The translations under genes were made by a program, and so were the position numbers. DNA of 64,000 nt from Clavibacter michiganensis subsp. insidiosus (lineage in GTDB: Bacteria > Actinomycetota > Actinomycetes > Actinomycetales > Microbacteriaceae), in contig NZ_MZMO01000001.1 of assembly GCF_002240565.1 (NCBI RefSeq), forward strand, positions 1,054,001 to 1,118,000, written 5' to 3'. The first letter of the stretch is position 1, and each line of letters starts with the position of its first letter. Under the pieces are notes generated by a model, which saw only the letters and a program-made list of their open reading frames with translations, did not search any database and had not been told where the DNA came from. Shown here one piece after another: positions 51,346 through 59,844 of the stretch.

Positions 51346-51388
51346 GGGGCCGTCGGGACCGACGACCGGGTCGTGCCGGTCAGGCCCC
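51346..51388. terminator. Bidirectional hairpin between convergent traR-like and marR-like genes
   Basis: Outer arms GGGGCC/GGCCCC and inner arms GACCG-ACGACC with GGTCGT-CGGTC (small bulge). It overlaps the end of the marR-like gene by a few bases. Confidence 0.65.
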
Positions 51389-51883
51389 GTCGTCGTCGAG
51401 GTCGAGGATCAGCTGCCGCAGCAGCCCCGCGAGCACGTCGCGGTCGGCGCCCGGCATCGTGTCGAGGAGCTCCGCCTCCTCGGCGACGAGCCGCGTGATC
51501 GCGGTGTCGACGCGCGTGCGCCCGGCGTCCGACATGACCACGAGGATCCCGCGCCCGTCGTGCGGATCCGTGCGCCGCTCCACGAGCCCGCGCGCCACGA
51601 GCCGGTCGATGCGGTTCGTCATCGTCCCCGAGGAGACGAGCGTCTGCTGCAGCAGGGCCTTGGGGCTGAGCTGGTAGGGATCGCCCGCCCGCCGCAGCGC
51701 CGACAGCACGTCGAACTCCCACGACTCCAGCTCCGACTCCTGGAACGCCGAGCGCCTGGCCCGCTCCAGCAGCCGCGCCAGGCGGCCGACGCGCGACAGC
51801 ACCTCGAGCGGGGAGAAGTCGAGGTCGGGCCGCTCGCGCCGCCACGCGTCGACGATGCGGTCGACCTCGTCGCGGCTGGGCAT
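51380..51883 (-). CDS. MarR-family transcriptional regulator
   Basis: 167 residues from ATG 51883. The winged helix is about 60-125: SWEFDVLSALRRAGDPYQLS, TLVSSGTMTNRIDRLVARGL, and the wing VERRTDPHDGRGILVVMSDA containing the conserved Asp-x-Arg. The ends are helical dimerisation segments. Target and ligand unknown; the divergent neighbour encodes a small membrane protein. The longer frame to 52213 runs through that gene and is rejected. Confidence 0.92.
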   Translation of the reverse strand: MPSRDEVDRIVDAWRRERPDLDFSPLEVLSRVGRLARLLERARRSAFQESELESWEFDVLSALRRAGDPYQLSPKALLQQTLVSSGTMTNRIDRLVARGLVERRTDPHDGRGILVVMSDAGRTRVDTAITRLVAEEAELLDTMPGADRDVLAGLLRQLILDLDDDGA

Positions 51884-51922
51884 CCCCCCATCATGCCGGT
51901 CCGGGGGCGTCCGCCCGATCGC

Positions 51923-51928
51923 TAGCGT
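51923..51928 (+). promoter_or_regulatory. -10 box for the small membrane protein gene
   Basis: TAGCGT lies seven bases before the ATG at 51936. GAGGGG in between could also act as a ribosome site. Confidence 0.5.
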
Positions 51929-51935
51929 GAGGGGC

Positions 51936-52154
51936 ATGGCCGACCTCCCCTCCATCCGCTCCGTCATGCCGTGGTGGTACGTGGGCGCCCTGGCCGTGTC
52001 CTTCGTCGTCGCGCTCCTCCTCGCCCCGGTCGCGAACCTCGTCCTGACGGCGCCGCTGTGGACGGGGGCCGTCGGGATCGCGGTCTCCGGTGCGCTGTTC
52101 CTCCTGCTGCGGATCCGCGGCGTCCTCCGCCGACGCCGCGCGCGGGACGCCTGA
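51936..52154 (+). CDS. Small two-helix membrane protein
   Basis: 72 residues: ADLPSIRSVMPWWYVGALAV, with helix one (about 12-32), helix two (about 36-58) and a basic tail RIRGVLRRRRARDA. No family recognised. Normal codon use. The 53-bp gap to marR makes it a plausible MarR target, without direct evidence. Just upstream of the tRNA gene. Confidence 0.6.
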   Translation: MADLPSIRSVMPWWYVGALAVSFVVALLLAPVANLVLTAPLWTGAVGIAVSGALFLLLRIRGVLRRRRARDA

Positions 52155-52230
52155 GCGCCCGCCGCGTCCCGGTCTCCGCCGCCGGGCACCTCTGGCAGAC
52201 TCGTCCTGCGCACGGCCGGACCGTGAGCGG

Positions 52231-52305
52231 TCCGCCTTGGTGTAACGGCAGCACTTCAGCCTTTGGAGCTGTGAGGTCCAGGTTCGAATCCTGGGGGCGG
52301 AGCCA
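52231..52305 (+). tRNA. tRNA-Gln (anticodon TTG)
   Basis: A 72-base cloverleaf plus an encoded CCA (52303-52305). The acceptor arms are TCCGCCT and GGGCGGA (one T:G pair). The anticodon stem CAGCC/GGCTG-type encloses the loop CTTTGGA with anticodon TTG, reading CAA and CAG. The T-loop GGTTCGAATCC is canonical. Discriminator base G. It lies directly upstream of glmU. Confidence 0.95.
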
Positions 52306-52353
52306 CGTCCGCCGGCCGCGCCGGACAGACGCACGAGGATCAGGGAGATCGCC

Positions 52354-53898
52354 ATGACCGACTCAGACACCACGCCGACGACCCGCGAGATCCCCATCGT
52401 GACGGGCGAGCTCGACGTCGACGGCGAGCCGCGCAGCCCCTCCATCGCGGTCGTGATCCTCGCCGCCGGCCAGGGCACCCGCATGCGCTCGCGCCTCCCC
52501 AAGGTCCTGCACCCGCTCGCCGGCCTGCCGCTCGTCGGCCACGTGCTCGCCACCGCGGAGGAGCTCGGCGCGCGCCACATCGTCACGGTCGTCCGGCACG
52601 ACCGCGACCAGGTCGTCGAGGTCGTGCGCGCGCTGTCACCGCAGGCCCTCGTGGTCGACCAGGACGAGATCCCCGGCACCGGCCGCGCGGTCGAGGTGGG
52701 CATCACGGCCCTGCCCGACGGCTTCACCGGCCAGGTCGTCGTGCTCTCGGGCGACGTGCCCCTGCTCGACGCCGCCACCCTCCGCTCGCTCGTCTCCGCG
52801 CACCGCCAGGCGCGCAACGACCTGACCCTCCTCACCGCCCGCCTCGATGACCCGACCGGCAACGGCCGCATCATCCGCGGCCAGGACGGCGCGTTCGAGG
52901 CCATCGTCGAGCAGAAGGACGCGACCGGCGACCAGCTCCGCATCGACGAGGTCAACGCGGGCGTCTACGTCTTCGACGCCGAGGCGCTCCGGCAGACCCT
53001 CGGCGCGATCGGCACCGACAACGCGCAGCGCGAAAAGTACCTCACCGACGCGGCCGACGTGATCCGCCGCGCGGGCGGCGCCATCGAGGCCCTCCCTGTG
53101 CGCGACAGCTGGCTCGTCGCCGGCATCAACGACCGCGTCCAGCTCACGGCCGCGGCCACGGAGCTGAACGCGCGCATCATCCGCCGCTGGCAGCTCGCGG
53201 GCGTGACGATCCAGGATCCGCGCACCACCTGGATCGACGTGAAGGCCACGCTCGCCGCCGACGTCACCGTCCTCCCGGGCACCCAGGTCCTCGGCGCCTC
53301 CACGGTCGCCGCGGGCGCAACGGTCGGCCCGGACACGACCCTCCGCGACACCGAGGTCGGCGAGGACGCCGTGGTCCGCCGCACCGACGCAGAGCTGGCC
53401 GTCATCGGCGCCCGCGCGACGGTCGGCCCGTTCTCCTTCCTGCGGCCCGGCACGCGCCTCGGCGACGACGGCAAGATCGGCGCCTACGTCGAGACGAAGA
53501 ACGCGGAGATCGGCGAGCACAGCAAGGTCCCGCACCTCAGCTACGTCGGCGACGCGACGATCGGCGCGCACACCAACATCGGCGCGGGAGCGGTCTTCGC
53601 GAACTACGACGGGCACACGAAGCACCGCACCGAGGTGGGCGACCACGTGCATCTCGGCTCGCGGAACGTCCTCGTCGCACCGGTTAGGATCGGTACCGGC
53701 TCCTACACGGGTGCCGGTGCCGTCATCCGCAAGGACGTCCCGCCCGGCGCACTCGGCATCTCGGTGGCGCCGCAACGCAACATGGTCGGCTGGACCGAGG
53801 CGAAGCGACCGGGCACCCCCGAGGCCCGGGCCGCCGTCGAGGCCGCCGAAGGGCACCAGGACGTTCCGTCCGGGACCGAGCACACCGAGCAGCACTGA
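52354..53898 (+). CDS. glmU: Bifunctional GlcNAc-1-phosphate uridyltransferase / glucosamine-1-phosphate acetyltransferase GlmU
   Basis: 514 residues. A ~28-residue polar head precedes the uridyltransferase domain (VVILAAGQGTRMRSRLPKVL, about 31-50; NAGVYVFDAEAL later). The left-handed beta-helix acetyltransferase domain is about 270-480, with ETKNAEIGEHSKVPHLSYVG and NYDGHTKHRTEVGD. The C-terminal ~45 residues are polar and extra. It makes UDP-GlcNAc for peptidoglycan. CAGGGAG ribosome site. The prs start follows 14 bp after the stop, so they form an operon. Confidence 0.97.
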   Translation: MTDSDTTPTTREIPIVTGELDVDGEPRSPSIAVVILAAGQGTRMRSRLPKVLHPLAGLPLVGHVLATAEELGARHIVTVVRHDRDQVVEVVRALSPQALVVDQDEIPGTGRAVEVGITALPDGFTGQVVVLSGDVPLLDAATLRSLVSAHRQARNDLTLLTARLDDPTGNGRIIRGQDGAFEAIVEQKDATGDQLRIDEVNAGVYVFDAEALRQTLGAIGTDNAQREKYLTDAADVIRRAGGAIEALPVRDSWLVAGINDRVQLTAAATELNARIIRRWQLAGVTIQDPRTTWIDVKATLAADVTVLPGTQVLGASTVAAGATVGPDTTLRDTEVGEDAVVRRTDAELAVIGARATVGPFSFLRPGTRLGDDGKIGAYVETKNAEIGEHSKVPHLSYVGDATIGAHTNIGAGAVFANYDGHTKHRTEVGDHVHLGSRNVLVAPVRIGTGSYTGAGAVIRKDVPPGALGISVAPQRNMVGWTEAKRPGTPEARAAVEAAEGHQDVPSGTEHTEQH

Positions 53899-53912
53899 CG
53901 AGACGGAGTCCC

Positions 53913-54890
53913 GTGTCCGCAATCAAGACCGCCGGAGAGAAGCGTCTCGTGATCGTCACGGGTCGCGCGCACCCCGAGCTCGCCGAGCAGATCGCCCAGG
54001 AGCTCGAGACCACCCTCGTGCACACGGACGCGCGGACCTTCGCCAACGGCGAGCTCTACATCCGGTACGACGAGAGCGTCCGCGGCAGCGACGCGTTCGT
54101 CATCCAGTCGCACACGGCGCCCATCAACGAGTGGCTCATGGAGCAGCTCATCATGGTCGACGCGATGAAGCGGGCCTCGGCCAAGCGGATCACCGTGGTC
54201 GCCCCGTTCTACCCCTACGCCCGGCAGGACAAGAAGGGCCGCGGCCGCGAGCCGATCTCCGCCCGCCTCGTCGCCGACCTCTTCAAGGCCGCCGGCGCCG
54301 ACCGCATCATGTCGGTCGACCTGCACGCCGCGCAGATCCAGGGCTTCTTCGACGGCCCCGTCGACCACCTCTTCGCGATGCCCGTGCTCCTCGAGCACAT
54401 GCGCTCGGTGCTCGACTCCAAGACCCTCACGGTCGTCTCGCCCGACATGGGACGCGTGCGCGTCGCCGACATCTGGAGCGACAAGCTCGGCGCCCCGCTC
54501 GCCATCATCCACAAGCGCCGCGACCCGAAGGTGCACAACCAGGTCACCGTGCACGAGATCGTCGGCGACGTCGCCGGCCGCGTGTGCCTGCTCGTGGACG
54601 ACCTCATCGACACCGGCCGCACCATCGTCTCCGCCGCCGAGGCGCTGAAGAAGAACGGCGCCACGGGCGTCGTCGTCGCGGCCACGCACGCGGTCTTCTC
54701 GGACCCGGCGACGCAGATCCTGGACAGCCCGCACATCGACTCGGTCGTGGTCACGGACTCGCTCCCGATCCCCGAGGAGAAGCGCTGGGACAAGCTCACG
54801 GTGCTGCCCATCGCGCCGCTGCTGGCCCGGGCGATCCACGAGGTGTTCGACGACGGATCCGTCACGAGCATGTTCGACGGCGCGGCCTAG
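53913..54890 (+). CDS. prs: Ribose-phosphate diphosphokinase
   Basis: 325 residues, GTG start. KRLVIVTGRAHPELAEQIAQ opens the protein. PYARQDKKGRGREPISARLV is the flexible ATP loop, AADRIMSVDLHAAQIQGFFD-type sequence holds the conserved His, and VCLLVDDLIDTGRTI is the PRPP-binding loop. It makes PRPP from ribose-5-phosphate and ATP. glmU-prs linkage is normal in actinobacteria. The transcript ends at two hairpins immediately after the stop. Confidence 0.97.
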   Translation: MSAIKTAGEKRLVIVTGRAHPELAEQIAQELETTLVHTDARTFANGELYIRYDESVRGSDAFVIQSHTAPINEWLMEQLIMVDAMKRASAKRITVVAPFYPYARQDKKGRGREPISARLVADLFKAAGADRIMSVDLHAAQIQGFFDGPVDHLFAMPVLLEHMRSVLDSKTLTVVSPDMGRVRVADIWSDKLGAPLAIIHKRRDPKVHNQVTVHEIVGDVAGRVCLLVDDLIDTGRTIVSAAEALKKNGATGVVVAATHAVFSDPATQILDSPHIDSVVVTDSLPIPEEKRWDKLTVLPIAPLLARAIHEVFDDGSVTSMFDGAA

Positions 54891-54931
54891 GCCGCCACGC
54901 TCGCGGCGGCTCCCGGGATCAGTCCCGGGAG
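54891..54931. terminator. Tandem hairpins after prs
   Basis: Hairpin one is GCCGCC/GGCGGC (54891-54910). Hairpin two is CTCCCGGG/CCCGGGAG around ATCAGT (54910-54931). The second also covers the stop codon of the convergent gene, so both transcripts may end here. Confidence 0.65.
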
Positions 54932-55293
54932 TTCCGCTCGACGACCTCGCGCGCGACGCGCCCCGAGGGGATGAGCCCGAGCGACGTGATGTGCTCGTCG
55001 CCGCCGAAGGCGTACTTCGTGTAGCACTCGTAGCCCACGACGCCGGGCCCGAACAGCTGGAACCGCACCTCGTAGGAGGGGGAGTCGGGCCGCTCGTACG
55101 CCACGAAGTCGGCGCACGCCATGTCGGCCGTGCTCGCGCCGACGCGCACCACCGTCACGACGCCGGGGAGCAGCAGGCTCACGATCCCGACCACGACGAC
55201 CACCCGCATCACGAGCAGCGTGCGCTTGCTGCGCAGGCTCCGCGGGCGGTGCGGCTCGTAGCCCGCGAGCTCCCGGTGCTCGTCCTCGTCCAT
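54919..55293 (-). CDS. Hypothetical single-pass membrane protein
   Basis: 124 residues. An acidic/basic cytoplasmic head (DEDEHRELAGYEPHRPRSLR), one membrane helix (about 27-50), and an extracytoplasmic domain with two Cys (ADMACADFVAYE and VVGYECYTKYAFG) likely to pair. No family recognised. It ends within the prs terminator on the other strand. Downstream of gnd but separated from it by a strong terminator, so independently transcribed. Confidence 0.7.
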   Translation of the reverse strand: MDEDEHRELAGYEPHRPRSLRSKRTLLVMRVVVVVGIVSLLLPGVVTVVRVGASTADMACADFVAYERPDSPSYEVRFQLFGPGVVGYECYTKYAFGGDEHITSLGLIPSGRVAREVVERNSRD

Positions 55294-55309
55294 CCGCCCC
55301 AGTGTGGCA

Positions 55310-55344
55310 GACGCCCCGCCGCCCGGGATGGGCGGCGGGGCGTC
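55310..55344 (-). terminator. Strong hairpin terminator of gnd
   Basis: A perfect 15-bp stem, GACGCCCCGCCGCCC with GGGCGGCGGGGCGTC, and a 5-base loop, beginning 19 bases beyond the gnd stop on the minus strand. Confidence 0.85.
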
Positions 55345-55362
55345 GGCGACGGGGTCGTGCGG

Positions 55363-56817
55363 CTAGTGCGTGTCCTCCGCCTCGACCTCGGAGCGGTCGC
55401 CGGACCACAGCGTGTGGAAGGTGCCCTCCTTGTCGGTGCGGTGGTACGTGTGCGCGCCGAAGAAGTCGCGCTGACCCTGCACGAGGGCGGCGGGCAGCCG
55501 CTCGGAGGCGAGCGAGTCGTAGTAGCTGAGCGCCGACGCGAAGCCGGGCACCGGGATCCCGGACAGCGCGGCGACCGAGACGACCCGGCGCCAGGCCTGC
55601 TCGCCGTCGGCGACGGCCTTCGCGAAGTACGGGTCCTCGAGGAGCGTCGCGAGGCCGGAGTCCTTCTCGTACGCCTCGACGATGCGGTTGAGGAACTGGG
55701 CGCGGATGATGCATCCGCCGCGCCAGATCTCCGCGACCTTGCCCTTGTCGATGTCCCAGCCGTACTCCTTCGCGCCCGCGATGATCGCGTCGAAGCCCTG
55801 CGCGTACGCGACGACCTTGCTCGCGTAGAGCGCGGCGCGCACGTCGTCCTCGAAGGTGTCGCCGCCCGGCTGGATCTCCGGACGGTTCGTGATGGTGGCC
55901 TGCACGGCCTTCCGCTGCTCGGGCTTGGAGGACACGGCGCGCGCGAACACGGCCTCCGCGATCCCGCCCACCGGCACGCCGAGGCCCACCGAGTTCTGGA
56001 CGGTCCAGACGCCCGTGCCCTTGGACCCGGCCTGGTCGACGATCACGTCGACGAGCGGCTTGCCCGTCGCGGCATCCTTCTGGCGGAGCACCTCGGCGGT
56101 GATCTCGATGAGGTACGACTCGAGGTCGCCCCCGTTCCACTCCTCGAAGACGTCCGCGATGGCGTCCGGCTCGTGCCCGCCGACGCGGCGCAGCAGGTCG
56201 AACGACTCCGCGATGAGCTGCATGTCGGCGTACTCGATGCCGTTGTGGATCATCTTCACGAAGTGGCCGGCGCCGTCGGTGCCGATGTGGGTCACGCAGG
56301 GCTTGCCCTCCGCGACCGCGGCGATCGACTCGAGGATGGGGCCGAGCGTCTCGTACGCCTCCGCGGTGCCGCCGGGCATGATGCTCGGGCCCTTGAGCGC
56401 GCCCTCCTCGCCGCCGGAGATGCCGGCGCCGACGAAGTGGAGGCCCTTCGCGCGGACCTCCTTCTCGCGGCGGATCGTGTCGGTGAACAGCGCGTTGCCG
56501 CCGTCGACGATGATGTCGCCCTCCTCGAACGCCTCGGTCAGCTGCTCGATGACGGCGTCCGTGCCGCGTCCGGCCTTGACCATGATGATCGCGGTGCGGG
56601 GACGCTGCAGCGAGGCGGCGAACTCCTCGATCGTGGTGGCGGCGACGAAGCCCGCCTCGGGGTGCTCCTCGACGAGGTCGGTGGTCTTCTGGGTCGTGCG
56701 GTTGTACACCGCGACCGTGTTGCCCTCGCGGCTGGCGAGGTTGCGGGCGAGGTTCGACCCCATCACCGCGAGCCCCACCACCCCGATGTTCGCCGTGGCC
56801 TGCTGGTCATCTGACAT
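55363..56817 (-). CDS. gnd: 6-phosphogluconate dehydrogenase, NADP-dependent, decarboxylating
   Basis: 484 residues, typical length of the long-chain enzyme. The NADP-binding motif is GLAVMGSNLARNLAS (about 16-30) with the Arg-containing YNRTTQKT. GISGGEEGALKGPSIMPGG and GHFVKMIHNGIEYADMQL hold the catalytic Lys, His and Asn. It converts 6-phosphogluconate to ribulose-5-phosphate. It is divergent from the gluconokinase fusion, giving the gluconate shunt, and followed by its own terminator. Confidence 0.97.
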   Translation of the reverse strand: MSDDQQATANIGVVGLAVMGSNLARNLASREGNTVAVYNRTTQKTTDLVEEHPEAGFVAATTIEEFAASLQRPRTAIIMVKAGRGTDAVIEQLTEAFEEGDIIVDGGNALFTDTIRREKEVRAKGLHFVGAGISGGEEGALKGPSIMPGGTAEAYETLGPILESIAAVAEGKPCVTHIGTDGAGHFVKMIHNGIEYADMQLIAESFDLLRRVGGHEPDAIADVFEEWNGGDLESYLIEITAEVLRQKDAATGKPLVDVIVDQAGSKGTGVWTVQNSVGLGVPVGGIAEAVFARAVSSKPEQRKAVQATITNRPEIQPGGDTFEDDVRAALYASKVVAYAQGFDAIIAGAKEYGWDIDKGKVAEIWRGGCIIRAQFLNRIVEAYEKDSGLATLLEDPYFAKAVADGEQAWRRVVSVAALSGIPVPGFASALSYYDSLASERLPAALVQGQRDFFGAHTYHRTDKEGTFHTLWSGDRSEVEAEDTH

Positions 56818-56956
56818 CTGATGCCTCCTTGTCGACAGTCGTCATCAGGCTACGCCCGGGCTCCCGACCGTCAGCGGGGCGTCGGGGAGCGTCTCGTAGG
56901 ATGGACGAGCGCACCACGACGGAGCGCCGCACGAGTTCCTCACCGAACCGCAGGGA

Positions 56957-58891
56957 GTGATCCGCATCGACGCCGTCCGCCCGTTCCCGCCCGTGATCGT
57001 GATGGGGGTCTCCGGATCCGGCAAGTCGACGGTGGGCGAGATCCTCGCCCAGGACGCGGGCGTCCCCTTCATCGACGGCGACGACCTCCACCCCGAGGCC
57101 AACCGCCGCAAGATGGCCGAGGGCCACGCGCTCGACGACGACGACCGCCGGCCCTGGCTCGAGCGGGTGGGCCGGGAGCTCGCCGGCCGTCCCGAGGGCG
57201 GGCCGGTCGTCGCCTGCAGCGCGCTGAAGCGCTCCTACCGCGACGTCCTCCGCGCCGCCGCGCCCGACGCCGTCTTCGTGCACCTGGCCGGCGACCACGA
57301 GCTGCTCGCCGAGCGCCTCGGCGGCCGCGAGGGCCACTTCATGCCGTCGAGCCTCCTCGCGTCGCAGCTGCGCACGCTCGAGCCGCTCGGCGACGACGAG
57401 CAGGGCATCACCCTCGACATCACCGACGACCCCGTCGCGCTCGCCGACGCGGCCGTGCGCGAGCTGCTCCCGGGCGGGCGCACGGCGTCGCCCGGTCGCC
57501 TCGACGACGCGCCGGCCACCTCGACCGAGCCCGCCGCGGCGGTGCCCGACGCGGACGTCCCCGCGGTCGTCCGCGAGGCGCGGTCCGACGCCGACGTGCC
57601 CCGCGCGGACCTGCACCGCGCCGACGCGGCACCGTCCGCCGGCGCGGAGGGGGCGCCCGCCGCGGCCATCCACGAGCCCATCCGCGTCGCGATCGTCGGC
57701 TGCGGCGTCATCGGCACGCACCACGCGCGCGTCCTCGCCGAGCACCCCGAGTTCCGCGTCGCCGCGCTCGTCGACGTCTCGGCCACCACGGCCGACGAGC
57801 TCGCCGACGTGGTGGTCGAGGAGCTGCGCGCCGACCGCCCGCGCGTCTTCGCGCACCGCGGCGACATGATCCGCGCCGACGCTGCCGAGCTCGTCGTCAT
57901 CTGCACCCCCAGCGGCCTGCACATCGGCCTCGCCGAGGAGGCGCTCGCCGCCGGCCTCCACGTGGTCATCGAGAAGCCGCTCGACGTCGACCTGGCGCGC
58001 GGCCGCCGCATCGCGGAGCTCGCGCGCGAGGCCGCCGGGCGCGGGATCCTCGCGACCGTCATCAGCCAGCACCGCTTCAACCCGTCGAGCGTGATCGTCG
58101 ACCGCGCCGTGCGCTCCGGCCGCCTCGGCCGCCTCACCACCGCGGTCGCCAGCGCGCCGTGGTGGCGCAGCCAGGGCTTCTACGACTCCGGCCATTGGCG
58201 CGGCACGTGGGACCTCGACGGCGGCGGCGCCCTGATGAACCAGGGCGTGCACACGCTCGACCTCCTCGTCTCCTACCTCGGCCGTCCGGTCGAGGTCTAC
58301 GCGCAGACCGCGCTGCTCGCGCACGACGGCATCGAGGTCGAGGACGTCGCGGTCGCCGTGATCCGGTTCGCCTTCGGCGCCCTCGCGACGCTGCAGGCGA
58401 CCACCGCCGGCTACCCGGGCCTCGACACCCGGGTGCAGGTGCAGGGCACGCGCGGATCCGCCGTCATCGAGGCCGGCTCCCTCACCTACTTCCACGCCGC
58501 TCCCGAGTCGGGCGTGCCCGCGCAGGCGGACGTGCGCAACGACGCCGAGCTGGAGATCCACGCGGCCGACCTGCCGCGCTCGCCGCGCCTCGACAACACG
58601 TACCTGGAGGGCCACTACCGCCAGTACGACGACATCGCCGACGCCCTGCGCACGGGTCGCCCCGCCGGGGTCACGGTCGATGACGCGTTCCTGTCGCTCG
58701 CGACGGTCGTCAGCGTCTACGTGTCGGCGACGCTCGGCGCCCCGGTCGCGTTCGAGGACGTCGTCGACGGCGTCCACGACGGCCTGCGGCTCCGGGTCGG
58801 GCAGTCCACGCCGCCCGCGCCGGGATCCCCATCGCCGGCGGCGGCCCCGGACGTGTCGGACGCGTCGACCAGGGACCCGTCCGTCCGGTAG
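56957..58891 (+). CDS. Fusion of gluconokinase (GntK) and a Gfo/Idh/MocA-family oxidoreductase
   Basis: 644 residues in one uninterrupted frame, GTG start. Residues 1-172 are a complete GntK-type kinase: Walker A GVSGSGKST (17-25), DGDDLHPEANRRKMAEGHAL, CSALKRSYRDVLR, GREGHFMPSSLLASQ. An Ala/Asp-rich linker (about 173-238) follows. Residues ~240-615 are a Gfo/Idh/MocA oxidoreductase: RVAIVGCGVIGTHHARVLAE, VVICTPSGLH, VIEKPLDVD, GGGALMNQGVHTLDLLVSYL. It should phosphorylate gluconate to 6-phosphogluconate for Gnd on the other strand; the oxidoreductase substrate (a sugar or inositol) is unknown. Confidence 0.88.
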   Translation: MIRIDAVRPFPPVIVMGVSGSGKSTVGEILAQDAGVPFIDGDDLHPEANRRKMAEGHALDDDDRRPWLERVGRELAGRPEGGPVVACSALKRSYRDVLRAAAPDAVFVHLAGDHELLAERLGGREGHFMPSSLLASQLRTLEPLGDDEQGITLDITDDPVALADAAVRELLPGGRTASPGRLDDAPATSTEPAAAVPDADVPAVVREARSDADVPRADLHRADAAPSAGAEGAPAAAIHEPIRVAIVGCGVIGTHHARVLAEHPEFRVAALVDVSATTADELADVVVEELRADRPRVFAHRGDMIRADAAELVVICTPSGLHIGLAEEALAAGLHVVIEKPLDVDLARGRRIAELAREAAGRGILATVISQHRFNPSSVIVDRAVRSGRLGRLTTAVASAPWWRSQGFYDSGHWRGTWDLDGGGALMNQGVHTLDLLVSYLGRPVEVYAQTALLAHDGIEVEDVAVAVIRFAFGALATLQATTAGYPGLDTRVQVQGTRGSAVIEAGSLTYFHAAPESGVPAQADVRNDAELEIHAADLPRSPRLDNTYLEGHYRQYDDIADALRTGRPAGVTVDDAFLSLATVVSVYVSATLGAPVAFEDVVDGVHDGLRLRVGQSTPPAPGSPSPAAAPDVSDASTRDPSVR

Positions 58892-58926
58892 CATCGGGGG
58901 TTGAACTTCGGCGAGGGATCGCAGGA

Positions 58927-58944
58927 GCCGCGCGCGAGCGCGGC
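58927..58944 (+). terminator. Short hairpin after the gluconokinase fusion gene
   Basis: GCCGCGC and GCGCGGC around GCGA, 36 bp after the stop and ahead of the rplY promoter region. Short stem, so moderate support only. Confidence 0.45.
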
Positions 58945-59060
58945 GGCGGTCCGTTATCGACGCGGTGGACGGGGCTCGCACCTCATTCCTCACGCGCAAG
59001 CGTTCGAGCAGACACAGGCATACGACGCGAGCCCTCACGGGCCGCAATTGGAGCGACACC

Positions 59061-59705
59061 ATGGTTGACAACAACCTCTCCGCGGAGCTGCGCACGCAGT
59101 TCGGCAAGGGCGCGGCCCGCAAGATCCGCGCGATCGGCAAGATCCCCGCGGTCATCTACGGCCACGGCACCGACCCGCAGCACGTCACGCTGCCGGGCCA
59201 CGAGCTCATGCTCATCATCCGCAAGGCCAACCAGATCATCACGCTCGACATCGCGGGCACGCCCCAGCTGGTGCTCGTGAAGGACGTCCAGAAGGACCCC
59301 GTGCGCCAGATCATCGAGCACGTCGACCTCATCGTCGTTCGCCGGGGCGAGCGCGTCGAGGTCGAGGTCCCGATCCACGTCGAGGGCGAATCCTACCCCG
59401 GCACGATCCACAACCTCGAGAACACCTCCATCACGGTCGACGTCGAGGCCACCCACATCCCGGAGCGCTTCGTCGTCTCCATCGAGGGCTTCGAGGAGGG
59501 CACCCAGGTCACCGCCGGCCAGGTCGACCTCCCCGCCGGCGCCAACCTCGTCACCGACCCCGAGACCCTCGTGGTCGCGATCTCCGTGCCCCAGCTCGAC
59601 CTCACGACCGACGCGGTCGACGAGGACGTCGTGGCCGAGGGCGACGCGGACGTCGCGGTCACCGACGACGGCGCCACCGGCGACCAGTCGGGCGACGACA
59701 AGTAG
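59061..59705 (+). CDS. rplY: 50S ribosomal protein bL25 (CTC/general stress form)
   Basis: 214 residues, the long bL25/CTC form. The N-terminal 5S-rRNA-binding domain (about 1-95) has AELRTQFGKGAARKIRAIGK followed by IPAVIYGHGTDPQHVTLPGH and IIEHVDLIVVRRGERVEVEV. The C-terminal TL5-like beta domain (about 96-185) precedes an acidic tail (about 185-214). ATG 59061 follows TTGGAGCG; the longer upstream frame covers the leader and is rejected. Followed by a strong terminator before pth. Confidence 0.95.
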   Translation: MVDNNLSAELRTQFGKGAARKIRAIGKIPAVIYGHGTDPQHVTLPGHELMLIIRKANQIITLDIAGTPQLVLVKDVQKDPVRQIIEHVDLIVVRRGERVEVEVPIHVEGESYPGTIHNLENTSITVDVEATHIPERFVVSIEGFEEGTQVTAGQVDLPAGANLVTDPETLVVAISVPQLDLTTDAVDEDVVAEGDADVAVTDDGATGDQSGDDK

Positions 59706-59753
59706 CATCCCCGCGGCCCAGGCCGCACGCACGACCAGCACGACCAGCACCAC

Positions 59754-59802
59754 GGAGCCCGTCGGCCGCCGTCCGGGACACCGGCAGCGGCCGGCGGGCT
59801 CC
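59754..59802 (+). terminator. Strong hairpin between rplY and pth
   Basis: A 16-bp stem, GGAGCCCGTCGGCCGC with GCGGCCGGCGGGCTCC, one T:G wobble and a 17-base loop. It ends 42 bp before the pth start, so pth probably has its own promoter or relies on read-through. Confidence 0.8.
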
Positions 59803-59844
59803 GCGCATCCGCCCCCGGATGCGACGACCAGGAGGAGAGCGCAC

